A DNA stretch of 64,000 nt, from positions 4,576,492 through 4,640,491 of the forward strand of contig CM057158.1 in assembly GCA_029962745.1 (NCBI GenBank), given 5' to 3'. This stretch comes from Echinometra lucunter (lineage: Eukaryota > Echinodermata > Echinoidea > Camarodonta > Echinometridae). A model generated the notes under the pieces. It was not told the DNA's origin. It did no database searches and saw only the letters and a list, made by a program, of their open reading frames with translations. The number at the start of each line of letters is the position of its first letter. Position 1 is the first letter of the stretch. The position numbers and the translations under genes are program-made. Shown piece after piece: positions 12,000 to 25,782 of the stretch.

Positions 12000-14389
12000 A
12001 ATGAATATTCTAATATCAAAATAAAAGGAAAAGACACAGAAATTGCCGACCTTCCTTGAATATCTTTATTAGTCTACTTGATATATAAAAAAAAAATATT
12101 TATGAACAAGAAGACAAACATGCACACAAAACAGATAGAAGGGATGAAATTACTTTCAAATCATCAAATGTCCAAGAATCCAAAATATAAAGAACATTTT
12201 TCTCCTCATAAAAAATAAATGAATACACAGAAATTATAATCCACTCAAATCAAAACAGAAAGGTCAGGAAGAAAAATCAATGATTCAATGAAGTAAAACA
12301 GAATACACTTTTGATTACTGTTGGAAGTACTGAAATTAAGTGTTCAAAGAAAAATTATCTCCTACTGACTAACTGTCATTACATGTTAATGTCAATTAAT
12401 TTCAAAGGAATGATCAAATGATCCTCTGGATAGATTTAGAAATTATAGTAAAAAGACGGGTGAGAATGGTGAACGTGATCTGTTCAGTTATTTCTTGTTC
12501 ATCATTGAAAATATTTATTACAATGTGCATCTTGAAACCACAAACAACAGTACAACTATTTGCAAATAATAAGAGTATCATGTCCAAGTAACACCTAATA
12601 TTATAACAGATCCTATTTGTTTGATTGTTTGTTGTTGTTGTTTTTTTGGGGGGTGTGAGATTTAGGATTTGAGCCAGAAGAAGGATTAAAGATATCAAGG
12701 ATGGTAAAAGTTCCCCTCTGATTTGAAAATAAAAATTGCCATTAAATAATTCTACAATGTCTGAAAATGACTTATGGGCTACTTTTATACAAGATCATTT
12801 TTGAAAATATTAATGATGATGCGCAGACAGTGTATTCCATCGCAAATAGCTGAGAACAAAACTTCTTTTGAATAACGAAAAAAATTGCATAGTCACATTT
12901 TCTCTTTAAGGAGTCATGTCAGGAAGTGTAACTCCCTTGGATAGCATACTGTTCCCACTGGACCCTCATGAACAATGAATGTGCAGAAGGAGAGATAGTA
13001 GTAAGGCAACATGGGTATTGATTTGTTCATGTGATTTTACATGACACAATGAGGTCCACATGATATGAGTAATATGATTTATCACTCAACAGATAATAAC
13101 AAACATGCAGTTTCACTTTCTCCAAGGCATTTTTGTCCGATTCTCAAACATTCTTATCCAGTACACCATAAAACTTAAAATAATTTGAAGGAAATCAAAC
13201 ATCTGTATGCTTACGTAGCGCTATGCAAACTATAGTGTAGATACACTATAACAATATACATGTATTACATAATTTAATTATGTACACATCTCCATTTATT
13301 TTACAGTTAAAAAGTTTTTGGAGTAGCTCACTGTCCCACAAATAGTAATTACATTAACTCTTTGATTCATTTTTTAATTCTAAAATTTACACTGATTTGA
13401 TCTACATGTATACAATGACTCTGAGTTACTAGATATGACACTATTCAATAACTTTAAACAAGATCAGAATTCTACTTGTGCTACAATTTTGCAGTCCTTT
13501 TGCAACCTCTACAGGTTTCATTTCCATGTGAAAATGTACAGAAGCTGTGGAATGAATGTTACATATGTTTCAAATGGTCAAGGCCACCAGAAACAATTTT
13601 ATTTGAGATGTGAGAGTGGCATATGCTTAGCAATTAAAGACCTGCTTGTTCTTCTTCCCCATCTTTGCATTAAGTACTGTGTCACTATAGAATAGTTCAA
13701 TATGACACCGTGAGCAGGGTCTGATGTCAAATATTTCTCATAATCTTTAAGGCACATAGATAAAAATTATCTTTCAGATATTGATTAGATTTTGAAAGAT
13801 TATATATACCGTTCAAATCAAAATATAATTTGGTAAAGCTTGAGGTAATAGTATGATGATGAACTAGTTTAATATAAAATAAAAAGGAAGTTTCATTCAA
13901 GTCCCCAAATACTGAAATTACACAACATATCATATTTAAACATGTTCACAGGAGTACAAATGTAAAATTGCCCTCTACACTCAGTGTTGGTCACTCAATG
14001 TTTTCATTTACCAAAGAAATCAACTTCAATAATACTTTGCGAAAACTTATGATTGCACAAGTCCAACCAAACAGAGTACCTAATACAATAATTCTTCATA
14101 CTACATATACAGATCATCATCTGAAATACAAAATGATAGGTTTAATGGTACTGTTGTCCTCCTAAAACAGAAGATGCGTGTAATAACTATTGACATGGGA
14201 ATGCCCAATGATGCATGCATGCATGCATTTACACAAGTAATAGTTTACTAAATTTTTTCTCTTCTCTCACTACATATCAAAAATATTATTTTCTATACAT
14301 AAAGACTTTTAGAAAAAAAACTAAAATCATGCTATACAGTTAAAAATAAAAAAAATCATAATTAGTGATATTCTCGAGGTTGGATTGTG
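12000..14389. other. Probable 3' flank or UTR of the OSGIN-like gene
   Basis: AT-rich with no supported coding. It lies directly downstream (minus strand) of the OSGIN stop. No polyadenylation signal stands out close to the stop; TTTATT at 12065-12070 is one distant candidate. Confidence 0.4.
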
Positions 14390-15407
14390 CTAGGAGGAGA
14401 GGCTCATGCAACATGAGTTCTGACAGCACTTCTTTTTGGAGAGGTGGCTGGCAATTGCCAGAGCTCCACCTGAGGCAAACCGAACAAAAGTATCTCCTAT
14501 GAGAGGACCCATGGCGTACAGTCCAGGTTCCGCTTCTGTCTCCATGGTGAAGGGATCAACATTTACCGGATTGTTCTTGCAGCTGATGTCACTGCTCTCC
14601 TCACCCAGGCTAACCCCATCACCAGGTAAGAAGGAGAGGTCTGGTTTAGCTCCGATAAGAACTGTGACCATCGACACGGGCATACATTTTGTTGAATCAT
14701 TCCCTGACAGAGTCACCATGAGGTCTCTGCCGAAGTCTACCACATGGTGCCTAGGAAGTGATGTGTAGCCCTCCTCCTGGATCTCCCCTCGCATCATCTG
14801 CAGGACTCGATGGTACTCTGGGTAGACTACCTTGGGTAGCCTGCTAAGGGTGATGGCAGAATCCAAGGGTGACCTTCGGAAGACATGGACAACTGGCACT
14901 CCTGCATTCCTCGCCATGAGGATGGCATCAGCTGCAGAGAGTCCCGACCCTATCACCAGGACAGGATAGGACTGACTACTCAGATCCCCTTCCTGAATCG
15001 CAGACTCCAGATACTTCAAATCGTACTGCACATACCGGAAGTCGTCTCCCGGAACATTAAGTCGGTTCGGCTTCCCCATCATCCCTGTTGCAAGGACAAC
15101 GTTCGGAGACAGCACTGTGAACTGTTGCCGACATCCGCAGTGAGGGTCAATATGTTCACCTTTCACCTCGAACAGGTTCTCTCCCTCTAGCTTGCAGCAT
15201 CGCTGACACCGAATCTCTGGCTCTCCACTCTCATCGTTGATGACACGTCGACCTTTCAGCCGATGGATGGAAAGAACCTTGGTGTAAGGCACAAAGTTAT
15301 CATCCAGCTTCTTGGTCTTCACATAATTTTGGTAGTAGTGGGCCACCTCTGACAATGTTGCTCTCTTGTGGTTGGTCATCAAATTAGTGATATCTTTGTG
15401 GGTTTCT
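14390..15407 (-). CDS. OSGIN: OSGIN-like exon 5 (terminal)
   Basis: 338 sense codons and a stop after acceptor GGTTACAG. Carries the ATG motif, the second nucleotide-binding loop (VIGSGLSAADA) and the C-terminal segment LYAMGPLIGDTFVRFASGG, which resembles the FAD-contacting end of related oxidoreductases. A CxxCC...HCGC cluster lies at about residues 253-278. A shorter acceptor two bases downstream is possible but breaks the phase. Confidence 0.92.
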
Positions 15408-18400
15408 CTGTAACCAAAACATAGAAAAATACACTGAAAATTTCTCAAAGTTTCTCAATGGTAAAAATACAAATTTGTTTACTTTCATGGCCATGACTGA
15501 AAAAAAAATCTTCACATTTCCACTGATATTTTGGCCACTTATTTCCATGCTTGTATCACTTCTGATGTATTAATCATAAGCTGACATATATCTCGATGGA
15601 AATCAAATCAATATCAGAATTAACTAAATCACCGAATGAAGGAAACAACTTCTCAATATCATGATCAACACTATAAATACTAATGTACAAAATAAGAATG
15701 GAAAATGCATCCAAGCACATTTAACCCATTCGTGACATAGGGTCCACATTTTGTGGTTTGGTCTAATAACTTTTGATGCAGAGCCTTAAAAATCATACCA
15801 AATACATGAGCAGAAAGAGCAAAAAATTCTACACTTACTGTGCCCATTTTGGTTGCATCAATATTTGTTGTTTGATGTTGAAAAATTTTCAAAGGAAAAT
15901 AAGCATAAAAATCCTTAAATTAGCAATGCGCTGGAAAGTTTAAAATCACAGTTTTTCCCTGCAAATTGGCAACTTTTTGACTTCTCATCATACTTTCTGT
16001 AAATTTATATTTATTTCAGATACATGACATTTAATAAGAAAAATGTAGCAATAAAAGAAAAATGTTGGTGTTGCCAATTTGAAGAATGAAAGCTGATCAA
16101 ATTAGGCTTTAAATAATTCCTGTCATGAATGGGTTAATACATAGCAGTCTTGAGAGTATAGTATATAGCTGGAACCCCTTGTAGTATAGCAGCATTTGTA
16201 GGCATTCGCTATGCAAGGCAGGTGGACATAGTGGACATACCTGTATTCTGCTGCCCATTCATCAAAGCTCATGTCAGGCATCTCCATCCACGATCCTAGA
16301 CTCAGAGTCAACACAGAATCGTCCATTTCCTAATCAGGAAAAATAAAAGATTTACAGCTTACAATATTGATCATCACACTTCACATGTACAAGGATATTC
16401 AAAGGGGGGGGGGGGGAGGGAGGGGGGAGAGGAGATTCAGGATTAGAGTGGCAATGACAGTTCTACACAGGTATATCTGTGGTTACATGTCCACAATCAT
16501 TTATCTTGGTACGTTCAGAAGCCTGCCACTCACAGATTAATCATTTTGCTCATTTTCTCTATTGGTTTCTCAGTCTGTTTGTTTCTTTATAAATTCATTT
16601 TTTGGTCTATATGTCTGTCCCTCTTAAAGCAATACTAAGTGTTTTGATTCCTCTCCTCCCCCCCCCCCCCCCCCCCCCCTCACCCTCTCATTTTACTATT
16701 CAAACAATTCAAATTCTTTCTCCCTATTTTGTCACCACTATTTACATGTATATGCGATGCATACACCTCTCTAACTTTAGTTTCTTTCTGAACTCTTCTC
16801 TTAAGCTTTCCTCTCTCTCTTTCTCCCATTTCACTACCATTCATATCATTTCTGCTTCATTCTCTCCATGCAATGTATTCTGTCCATAAAGGTCACCACT
16901 AGCTTTACTGACCTCTGTATACATGAGAGAATCCACTTCTACTATGAACCAAATACTGGTAAGCCTCACATCAATAGAAGCATTTCCCTGACCTATTTTT
17001 TTTGTGTGTGTGAATACATGTAGCATTTCCCTGACCCATTTTTTTTGTGTGTGAATACATGTATGACGTACTGCAGTCAATGTCAGAATACCATTCTTTT
17101 AAAGGGTAAGTCCACCCTAGAAGTTTCACTGTTTCAATAAAAGGAGATATATTTGAACAGCATTTTAAAAAAGTAATGAGCAAAATCGGTCAAAGAATAA
17201 GAAAATTACACTCATTTACATTTTCTAGTAAATTACTCTCAGCATTGCAAATTGGCAACACTGATGACATCATATGCGAGCAGCTCTCCATTCACTTTGT
17301 ACATGAAATTTCACATTTTCTCAATTTTCTTGAAAGTTACACATTTTCTCACCCCATAGTCAAAGTATGTAACAAGCAATTCTTCTGAACATACATTGAT
17401 TATTGGGGTTAGAAAATGTGCAACTTCCAAGAAAATTGAGAGAATGTGAAATTTCATGTACAAAGTGAATGGAGACTGGCTCGCATATGATGCCATAAGT
17501 GTTGCCAATTTGCAGAGCCAAGAGTACTTTACTAGAAAATGTAAATGAGTGTAATTTTCTTATTCTTTGACCGATTTTGCACAATTCTTTTTTTAAATGC
17601 TGTTCAAATTTATCTCCTTTTATCGAAACAGTGAAACTTCTAGGGTGGACTTACCCTTTAAGTATTGCCTAATACCCCATGGCCATTATGTACAGTGTAT
17701 ATGTAGTAGTCTGTAATATCAAACCCTCTCCATATCTGCAATGAATAACAGATGCAAAAGAACATGCTCAAACTTTGTCTTGGTATTGGAATCTGCACAA
17801 TTTAGAATATACCCCGTTAGACTGACAAACAATTATCTTTGTACATGTACTTCTGTGAAATACATTGAGTTCTCTTAACATACATTGGTATAAAGACACA
17901 GTTAAGTATTAAAAAAAAAAAAACAGGGATAATTAGAAATATTGAACAGGTATATTTTCTCCATGCAGACTATTGACATTGTTAAAGCTGTTTCAATTTA
18001 TTGAGCTATAATGGAGTTGAAGGTTAATCGACTGACTACTAAATTCTGTCATTCCCATAGACTTTGTACAGGAGCTACCTGGTACTAGAAGGCAATGGGT
18101 TAACTACGGTGCTACACTAAGAATAAACCTTGAACTTTGAAACCCCCACACTTGTTTACAGGACGATAAAAGAAATCGGAAAAATAACTGCATGAAAGGA
18201 AGAAGTAGGCAATAAAATGATATCTACATGTATGTAACCTTCAATGTACAATTGGGTCAGCTTGCTTCAAATGCAATAAATCTTGAACCTGTATTATTCA
18301 CACACAGATTTTACTTTCAAAGATGCACATCAAATTTAAGATTTGGAAATATGTAAACTATTGCCTTGTATACATGTAGTTACATTAGAATGGTTCAAGT

Positions 18401-21400
18401 ACAAAGTGCTGCACATTTGCAGGTTTTGTATATAAACAAACATTGCAATTTAATGGACAGGCAAGAAACATGGACATATTTTCAAACTTTGCAGGACATG
18501 TTTAATGCTAGAGACCTACAAGTTCATGGGTCCTTTGCTCTGGTGAAAAGGAAAACCTTCAAAATCTGCACTGATATTCTCTCTGACCAAAGGCAGCCTT
18601 CACAGCAAAAACACATCCACCCAAGAAGGGATACTATGATGTTTCCTTGCTTTTAAGATGAAGTGGAATGTTGGATCAGCTCCTTGGACAAGTTGTCAGT
18701 CACTAATTTCTAACTATTAAACCAGTTACATACATGTAGATACCCAACCTTAACCCAAACTTGAAATCCAAATCTGCAAACCCTTTATTTCTGAAAAACA
18801 AGAGCCTGGAGCATTATGTCCCTTCAATAGCAATTGCTGCGAGGCCAAAAGTCACCAGGACAAATGTTGGATGACCAAGTAGGGTGTCATACTGTAGCAA
18901 ATGTTGCTTGAGAAAATTCACCAACACAAAATGTCTATAGAGGAAATGTCGTCAGAGCAAATGATGTAGTTGAGAGTTTACTTACCCACCAAGAACCACC
19001 GGGCCTCCCACTCCCAAGCACTATGTGATCCACGGCATTGCCTGGCTGGTGGCGCCATTCTAGCCGAGATTTCTCATCCTCCCCTAGGTCCGCTCCGGGC
19101 CTGGAGAGGGTGTCGAAAAGGAGGGCCACAGGGTTGTGAGAGCGCCCCTCTAGCCCCTCACTTAGGTATTCCAAATCCTGCATGAGTAGGTGTAGGATGG
19201 GTGAAAAGTACATTATTATGTAATACAGGTGAACGGCCATTATTGTGTAATCAAACATCAAATATCGAAGCGATAAGGAACTGCTGATGCAGGACCATTA
19301 AGCATTAAATCATACCTTTTGAAGAGAGACTATTCATTAACCTGAATGCTTGCTCGAATCCTTCCTTTGCAATACCAATTCTGGGATGTTTTCTGCAGCT
19401 TTCCAGTGTGAGTATTCACAATTAAAGGCTACCACATGGTTTTTACATTCTTAATGAATACTGATCCTTTGTACATTGTACATGTGATGTACACTAAAAT
19501 AAATTTATGTATCATTCAAATTCATATCGATTCAATTTGAGGAAAGAGAGATAAAAATCATCCTACAATGTTTTATTCCAAACATAGTAATAATTCTGTA
19601 ACAGATGTACTTAATCCATCATTCGAAAAGGAGAAATGAACTTGATTTTTATTACAGAGTAAAACACAATAATTATACATGTATTTCAATCAATAATACG
19701 CATATTTTTTTGTCAACTTCATTCCGTACAGTCTTCAATGCCTTGAAAATATTGGACAATCATTTGCAAATAAAGTCATATCAACAATGTTATGCCAAGT
19801 CACATACTGAATAATGTGTGTTCCAAGAAAGAAATTTTCTCCACATATATTATTATAATTATGTTTAACCATCCTTTTTCCTATAATTTTGAACTGATTT
19901 TGCAAGTCACTGTAAGGCAATGATCCTGAAAGAGAATGTACCTGGGACAATTCCTACAAGATGAATTGTTCTGGAAATGTATGACATTCTTTTCATGTTC
20001 CAATGCACCTTCTCTTTGCATGTGAAGAGAGTCAAAGTCAAAGACAACAATTTGCTTTGGAATGCTACTGCAGAGCTACGGGTGGGGATGGGGGGGGGGG
20101 GGAACGGGCCTGTAAACAGCATATTCAAAATAAGCTCTTTTGAGAAAGATGTAATTTATGTAAGCGGTTTTTTCCCCCCTTCAAGTGTGGATATGGAGAG
20201 TTGGGCCCCAAAGTTTACACACACCTGACAAAAAGAGCAATTTTTCTCCAATTTTTAAAATATAGTTTGTACAATGATCTTTAACTAAATTATGAGTTAT
20301 TGTGTCTCGCAGCGATTTTATTTCATGTATACATACATGTACACTGTATTATGAAGTGGAAACTCAACTTGTCTGTCCTCATGAGAAGAAAGTTGGCAGG
20401 AATGAAGAATGATCTAGTATAAAGGAGAACTATATTCTGAAAAGTTTATATAAACTTTTGTGCCCAACCGTACATGTATAAAGCCCAAACATGAATATTA
20501 TCAAAGATCATTTACAAATGATCCATGTTATACTTACACATTCTAGAATAGACTGGTCCTCGTTCCCTTCTAGCTTGAGTTGTAGTATAGGGTTTGGATG
20601 TGGCTCACCAGTGAAATATGGCCAGTTACCAGACAAGATGTAAGAGAGACAAATCCCTGATGGACCATTACCTGAAAATTCAAAGGACAGCATAATAACT
20701 GATAATGCAAATCGGCAAAAAGGTTCTGGAATGTGTAAAAGTACCTGGTTATAATTTGGTTATGAATCTCATACATGTAGACATAAATCAAAGTAAATCT
20801 GGTCAATAGGACCAGTAACCGCCCCCCCCCCCCTCCCCAACCCCATCCTACTTGGAAGTCAAGATTACACTCTGCACAACTTGATAGGAGCTCTGGGAAA
20901 CTAAAAAGAGGTAAGGTACACCCTCAACAACAACAACAACAACGTAAAGGTTTCAAATTTCTGATTTTTCCAAAAGTGGAACATTCATTACGCTTGGCGT
21001 CCACCTTGTGTTTTTGGTAACGAACTAGCAAATAACATAGCATGGTAAAACTTCTTCAATTTGAAGAACTACCTGAATAATGCATACACATTGAGAAATT
21101 GCTTTTAAAATCTACTAATAGCAATAGATTCTGGGTACTTGAAATTAGGGGAAATATTTGGTGTCCACCATAACGCGCGTTACGCAGGCATTTTGCAGGG
21201 GTCATAGTTCTGTTATTTTTATCATCTGGAATCAATTACTCATATATACAGAAATCTATATCACAAAGGTCTATAGAGCACACAAATAAAATCGATCAGA
21301 TAATAGATTTTGAAAAAGTGGCAGCCATTTCCATTTTGGTGTCCATCCTTGGACACTGCATAATGAATGTTCCATGCATTTTGAGAGGTAGTAGAAAATC

Positions 21401-23509
21401 TGCTAAGAAACAGACACAGCCATGTTTAACTGGCAGGATATAATTATATGTAACCAAAAAATAAAAACTTGGAGATGTTGACCTTTTGTCCAAAGAAAGT
21501 AAGCTAATTTTATAACTCATGTAACATTTGTTATGGTGGACACCAACCGTAATTTATATAAATGCCAGTAGAAACCCATACTGAAGGAAAAAATTAAATT
21601 ATGTGCATATTGGAGAAGACTGCTTGAACTATCTCCTCTAGTCATATGGAGCCCTCACAACTGTTTACTGATATACCCAATGTGTTTAGAGTATTTTCAA
21701 GGGATTTATATTTTTCAGTCTGATGTCATACTTTCACTCTCCAAGTATTGTAAAATTACACAAATAGAAATCAAAACTCCAGATACAAGTACTTGGTACA
21801 TGTATGTCATTATATTTGACCTGTAAAATTGTAAAATTACACAAATAGAAATCAAAACTCCAGATACAAGTACTTGGTACATGTATGTCATTATATTTGA
21901 CCTGTAAAATTGTAAAATTACACAAATAGAAATCAAAACTCCAGATACAAGTACTTGGTACATGTATGTCATTATATTTGACCTCACCATGCCATTCTGA
22001 GAAAGTGAGAAGAAAAATTAGTATCAATTGGTATACTTAATATCCTACTTTTTTTTTCACTTTTAGAAACGTACCTAGAGGAATAAATACCAGTTAGGAT
22101 CTGAAAAATGACTGCTGAAAAAGTATCTGTGTCCCATGATATTGCATCATTGAATGAACAGACTAGTGATTACCTGCCAGTATTTTGTATCCAGGGACAC
22201 ATTAAAAAATGCACAAATGTCACCCACACTTTATGTTCTTGGGGTAGGCTTCGTGCTATTGGGGCTTTTGTGGTTTCCTGTATTGAGTTTATTTGCCGTT
22301 TCAAAATGTTCTTTAAACATTTTTTTTTGTTATTCAGCATGTATAAGAGGAAGGATGGTAAAAAAATTAGGACCTGTAGGTCTTACAAAAAGATCAAGTA
22401 CTAGACAAGTCTGGCAATTTGAAATGGCTGTTTGGATTTCTTAAAGAACATTTCAACAGAAACTTAAATTCAAATCTTAAATAACCTCATGATTTAACTA
22501 ATCATATACGTACAAGTGGGCCTAGATTGAGGAATATCATATATGCTAAGTGCATTTTAGGGTAAATAATGCTAATATGGCGCAATATCCATAACAAATT
22601 ATTAGAATGATGAATGTTTGTTTGTGAGCACTAGCGTCCATGTTTGTAAACCTTAACCCACTTGCCATTCTGTCTTGTTCAGTTATACAGTATTGTATTT
22701 TTCTTAATGGTCAAATAAATAATAATAATAGAAATCCATCAGTTAGGGCCTACATGTACCATGTACATTTTACATGTACATGCTTTTAACTAGCAGAAAA
22801 GGCTTTGAGTCAAATAGAATGGCTTCTCATATCATTATGAGCACCACATGAAGGTGGTAGCATGTCAGCTTCATTGATTGATATCGCCAAACTATTGGTT
22901 GGGCCTGCTTCACCATACAACCATAAATTTCCGAACAGCATCAAGTGATCTTACAAATACTGCTGACACACAAATCATGCAAATACTGTTTTATACAATG
23001 CCTGTCTGCTGATCCTGCATAAAAGAAGAAACCCTAAAATTACTATACTACCAACAGCCTCTCCATGCACCAATGCAAGAATGTCAAAAGCAATGCAGAC
23101 ATTGTCTGATACGACATAGTACTCAATGCTAACTATCTATTCTTATGAGTCAGACAAATGATTTTTCTCTCGTACTCTCTACTAAAAAAAGAGAGAACTC
23201 CCCTCCCCCCCCTCAAAAAATGCAAGAACAAAATAACACACACACAGTCCTTTGGAAGCGCATACAGACGTTAGATAATAATGTGATATGCACTATACAA
23301 GAAAACGGAATATTATTATTATTATTATCACATGTAACACCACCACAAACAAATATACAAGGCTTACCTATGATGAGGACTGGGGTGTAGTGTTCTTTGA
23401 GTGCATGGTTATCACCATTGCTCCTCTGATTGGGGCTGTATCCGTTTCTGGATACGGAGTTTTTACATGTACATTCACTGCTGCAAGGGTAGTAGTCTTC
23501 TGAAGCCAT
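14390..23509 (-). CDS. OSGIN: OSGIN-like FAD-dependent monooxygenase, complete 5-exon gene
   Basis: Five exons (23509-23368, 20671-20538, 19177-18986, 16329-16241, 15407-14390) join in phase to about 524 residues, close to the length of vertebrate OSGIN1/2 (oxidative stress induced growth inhibitors). Seen: an N-terminal dinucleotide-binding motif GNGPSG (residues 48-53), LSLGSWMEMP after the third junction, an ATG motif (292-294) and a second nucleotide-binding loop GSGLSA (339-344). This is the layout of flavin-containing monooxygenase-like proteins, so FAD and NAD(P)H binding is expected. In vertebrates OSGIN proteins act in oxidative-stress and growth control; the role here is inferred. 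An in-frame TAA directly precedes the start codon, fixing the start. No frameshift or stop interrupts it. Introns carry tandem and inverted repeats. OSGIN1 and OSGIN2 cannot be told apart by eye. Confidence 0.9.
16241..16329 (-). CDS. OSGIN: OSGIN-like exon 4
   Basis: 89 bases, from phase 0 to two leftover bases (AG) that finish an Arg codon with the next exon. Codes for EMDDSVLTLSLGSWMEMPDM and then DEWAAEY, continuing the conserved OSGIN core. The donor is GTATGT. Confidence 0.88.
16980..17063. repeat. Tandem duplication, ~42 bp twice
   Basis: GCATTTCCCTGACC(T/C)ATTT...GTGTGAATACATGTA occurs twice in direct succession. Confidence 0.85.
17103..17657. mobile_element. Fold-back MITE with TTAA flanks in OSGIN intron 4
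   Basis: Ends AGGGTAAGTCCACCCTAGAA and its complement, with about 250-bp imperfect inverted arms running almost to the centre near 17380. TTAA lies on both sides (17099-17102, 17658-17661). It lies between OSGIN exons 4 and 3 (18985-16330). No coding capacity. Confidence 0.8.
18986..19177 (-). CDS. OSGIN: OSGIN-like exon 3
   Basis: Exactly 64 codons, phase 0 at both ends (acceptor CATGCAG, donor GTAAGT). Contains DLEYLSEGLEGRS and VLGSGRPGGSWW, segments typical of OSGIN proteins. Confidence 0.9.
20538..20671 (-). CDS. OSGIN: OSGIN-like exon 2
   Basis: Acceptor TTTTCAG; two bases complete the split Gly, then 44 codons starting NGPSGICLSYILSG. This holds most of the FAD-binding Rossmann motif. 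Ends in ...LEC with donor GTAAGT, phase 0. Confidence 0.9.
21747..21984. repeat. 81-bp tandem repeat, three copies
   Basis: Units start at 21747, 21828 and 21909 (ATTGTAAAATTACACAAATA...) and look identical except for the truncated end of the third. It sits in OSGIN intron 1. Confidence 0.9.
23368..23509 (-). CDS. OSGIN: OSGIN-like exon 1 (start codon)
   Basis: Codes for residues 1-47 plus one base. It begins MASEDYYPCS and ends YTPVLIIG, where the first FAD-binding strand begins. The ATG is preceded in frame by TAA and followed by G. The donor is GTAAGC after a phase-1 break that splits the first Gly of GNGPSG. The first ~38 residues are Cys/Ser/Asn-rich and resemble no domain. Confidence 0.85.
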
Positions 23510-25782
23510 TTAATACATCCACAAACAAGGTTTATATCAAACTCTTGGGTGTCTGTCTAAATGTTAACTGCTCAGTTCATAAGAGTAAATAATACTTCTG
23601 ACAGAGAGGGAGTATCGCTGAATGTTGAATTATCCTCTCAAGATGAAGTACCGAATGCCACTCACATCCAGATACTCAGCTATCATGTGGAGCTACATGT
23701 CGCCTTTGTCCTCCTGAAGCCAATCGAGCTGCTGTCAGGTCCTTCCTTGGTGCAATGGAAGGATTGGCTCTGGCTCGAGTGCTGACTGTAATCACAGGCG
23801 ATGATGACCAAAGAAGATGATCTAAGGAGCTACTTCCCGTCCAGACAACTCATTCAGATTCTTCCCTCCTCTGTGACTGAGTGAGGCCAGAGGTTTGCCT
23901 GCGAATCCTTGGTTTATCACAGTGACTGGCAGGCTTCAGACCTGTAGAGATGTCAGTCTTTATTTACTTAGCTTCCCGACCAAAGTCCATCCCATACACA
24001 TAAATTCATTTAAGAATTGGCACTTGTTAAGTGCCCGATTTGTTCCAGATATCACAGATAGATGAATCAATAGAAGGAGTAACCGATATTTGACGATGGA
24101 ACACTGATGGAACACGCAGTTGTCTCTCCAGTCCACTCCAGTCCTGTCATCTGTTTATTGATAACAGGATTTTGTTCGCAAGGTTTGGGAATTTAACCTT
24201 GGGTGGATGAGGCAGCTGCAGAATATGGGTTGAGCAGCAGGAGTAGGAATAGGACTGGTTTTCTATCCAATTTACCACCACCCTCATCGTGCATCACATG
24301 CCCTGATGATCATTTAGGGTCTGCAGAAGAGATAGCACAGAGAGAGAGAGAGAGTATTGTTATTCATGAGTGGGTGGGATCTCTATTTCTTTCACTGTAA
24401 AGAAAGTCAGGCCTGACTTCCTCCAACAGGAAGTTAGTCTTAATCTTAGTCACCTATCAATGGTAACATTTGTGGTGAAATGCATGTGGATCTACTTACT
24501 ATTTTTTTCAGCTCTACACCTTCAAACTGCCCGAACACAAGGTTAAAAAAAAAACTTATATTACAAATTTGTTCCTCTATTACAAGTACAAAATAAGGTT
24601 CTTGCTCACTTTTCCTGGCTAGGGAGTGAAATTTCCTTAAACAGATTTTACTTTGTAGCTTAAATGTGGACCAAGTTATTATTTAGTTTTCCTTTTCCCT
24701 TTATTTTAGCTCTCTAGAGCTACATACAAATCATTCACCACTACCATGCATACAAAAATGATCCATTATGATGTAAAAACACCATCAGAACAAGATACTT
24801 TCAACAGAACTTCTATAATCATAATTACTATGAAAAAAAAGTCTGGAATTGAAGACTAGTGAATTGCATGTGCGCTCTACGTGAAAGATGAGTACACCTC
24901 ATACTACCTTGTGCCTCATGTTTATTCATCAAGAAGGCGTCCTTCAACTGAACAATACAACCAATCACAACATGGACTGAACATCAGAACCAATGGCACT
25001 ACCTTCTAAAATCAATATTGATAGACTAGGTAATATATTATTCATGTAAGATTTCTGCTGACTCATAACCGGTTTTAACAGGTATGGAATGTTCTTTAAT
25101 TTTCTCTCCATGGTATAAAAGGTACAAATATAGATCCAAAATTTTCACCAATTCTAACAAGCAACCTGCAATATCATTAAAGTTTGACTTATTAATGAGG
25201 GTTTCCAGTTCCAACCAATAGGGTGGGGAAAAAAACACCTTCTTTTCTGTTTGTAGTAAATTCTTGTTCAGGGGAAAAAATAATCAATTATTTTTTCCAG
25301 GGCTACTTTTTCAGCCCACCGGCCTGAATTTTCTACATTGTGTCACAGTTGACATTGGACCCTATGAAAATTTTAGGGGCTCTTTTTTAGTTTTCCAGGG
25401 CTCTTTTTGGTATTTCGGGGGCGAATTTGCCCTGAGCCCCCGTATATAATGTTTTCCCTGTTCTTGTTGATCAAACTAAAATCAAGTTTAGAAGCGATTT
25501 TTTTTTTCTTTGTGTGTCTCCTCCTCATAAAATGAATTGACACATACTTTTTTACATCAATTTTTTTTTTCAGATTTCTTTTTGTTTCAAGGGTAAACTA
25601 TTCTTCCTGGTTAGAATGATGTCCACTGAAACCCAATAATCAAGGCTAAGACTTTGTGTAAATGCCACCCATCAGCTTTAAAGGACTTAGAGCTCATGTA
25701 CAGTTCTGATAGCACAAAGTAAAGTGGCATGAAACTAAGTGAATATAGTCTCACATTGTCCGCCTTGAATAAAAAGATACAT

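Noticed and set aside
18366..18656. 96-residue plus-strand open frame in an OSGIN intron
   Set aside because: No family motif and antisense to the intron; likely chance.
20989..21553. Possible inverted-repeat element with GGCGTCCACC / GGTGGACACC ends
   Set aside because: Only about 18 bp match and no extended arms or target duplication.
21715..22027. Repetitive 91- and 97-residue minus-strand frames
   Set aside because: Translations of the 81-bp tandem repeat.
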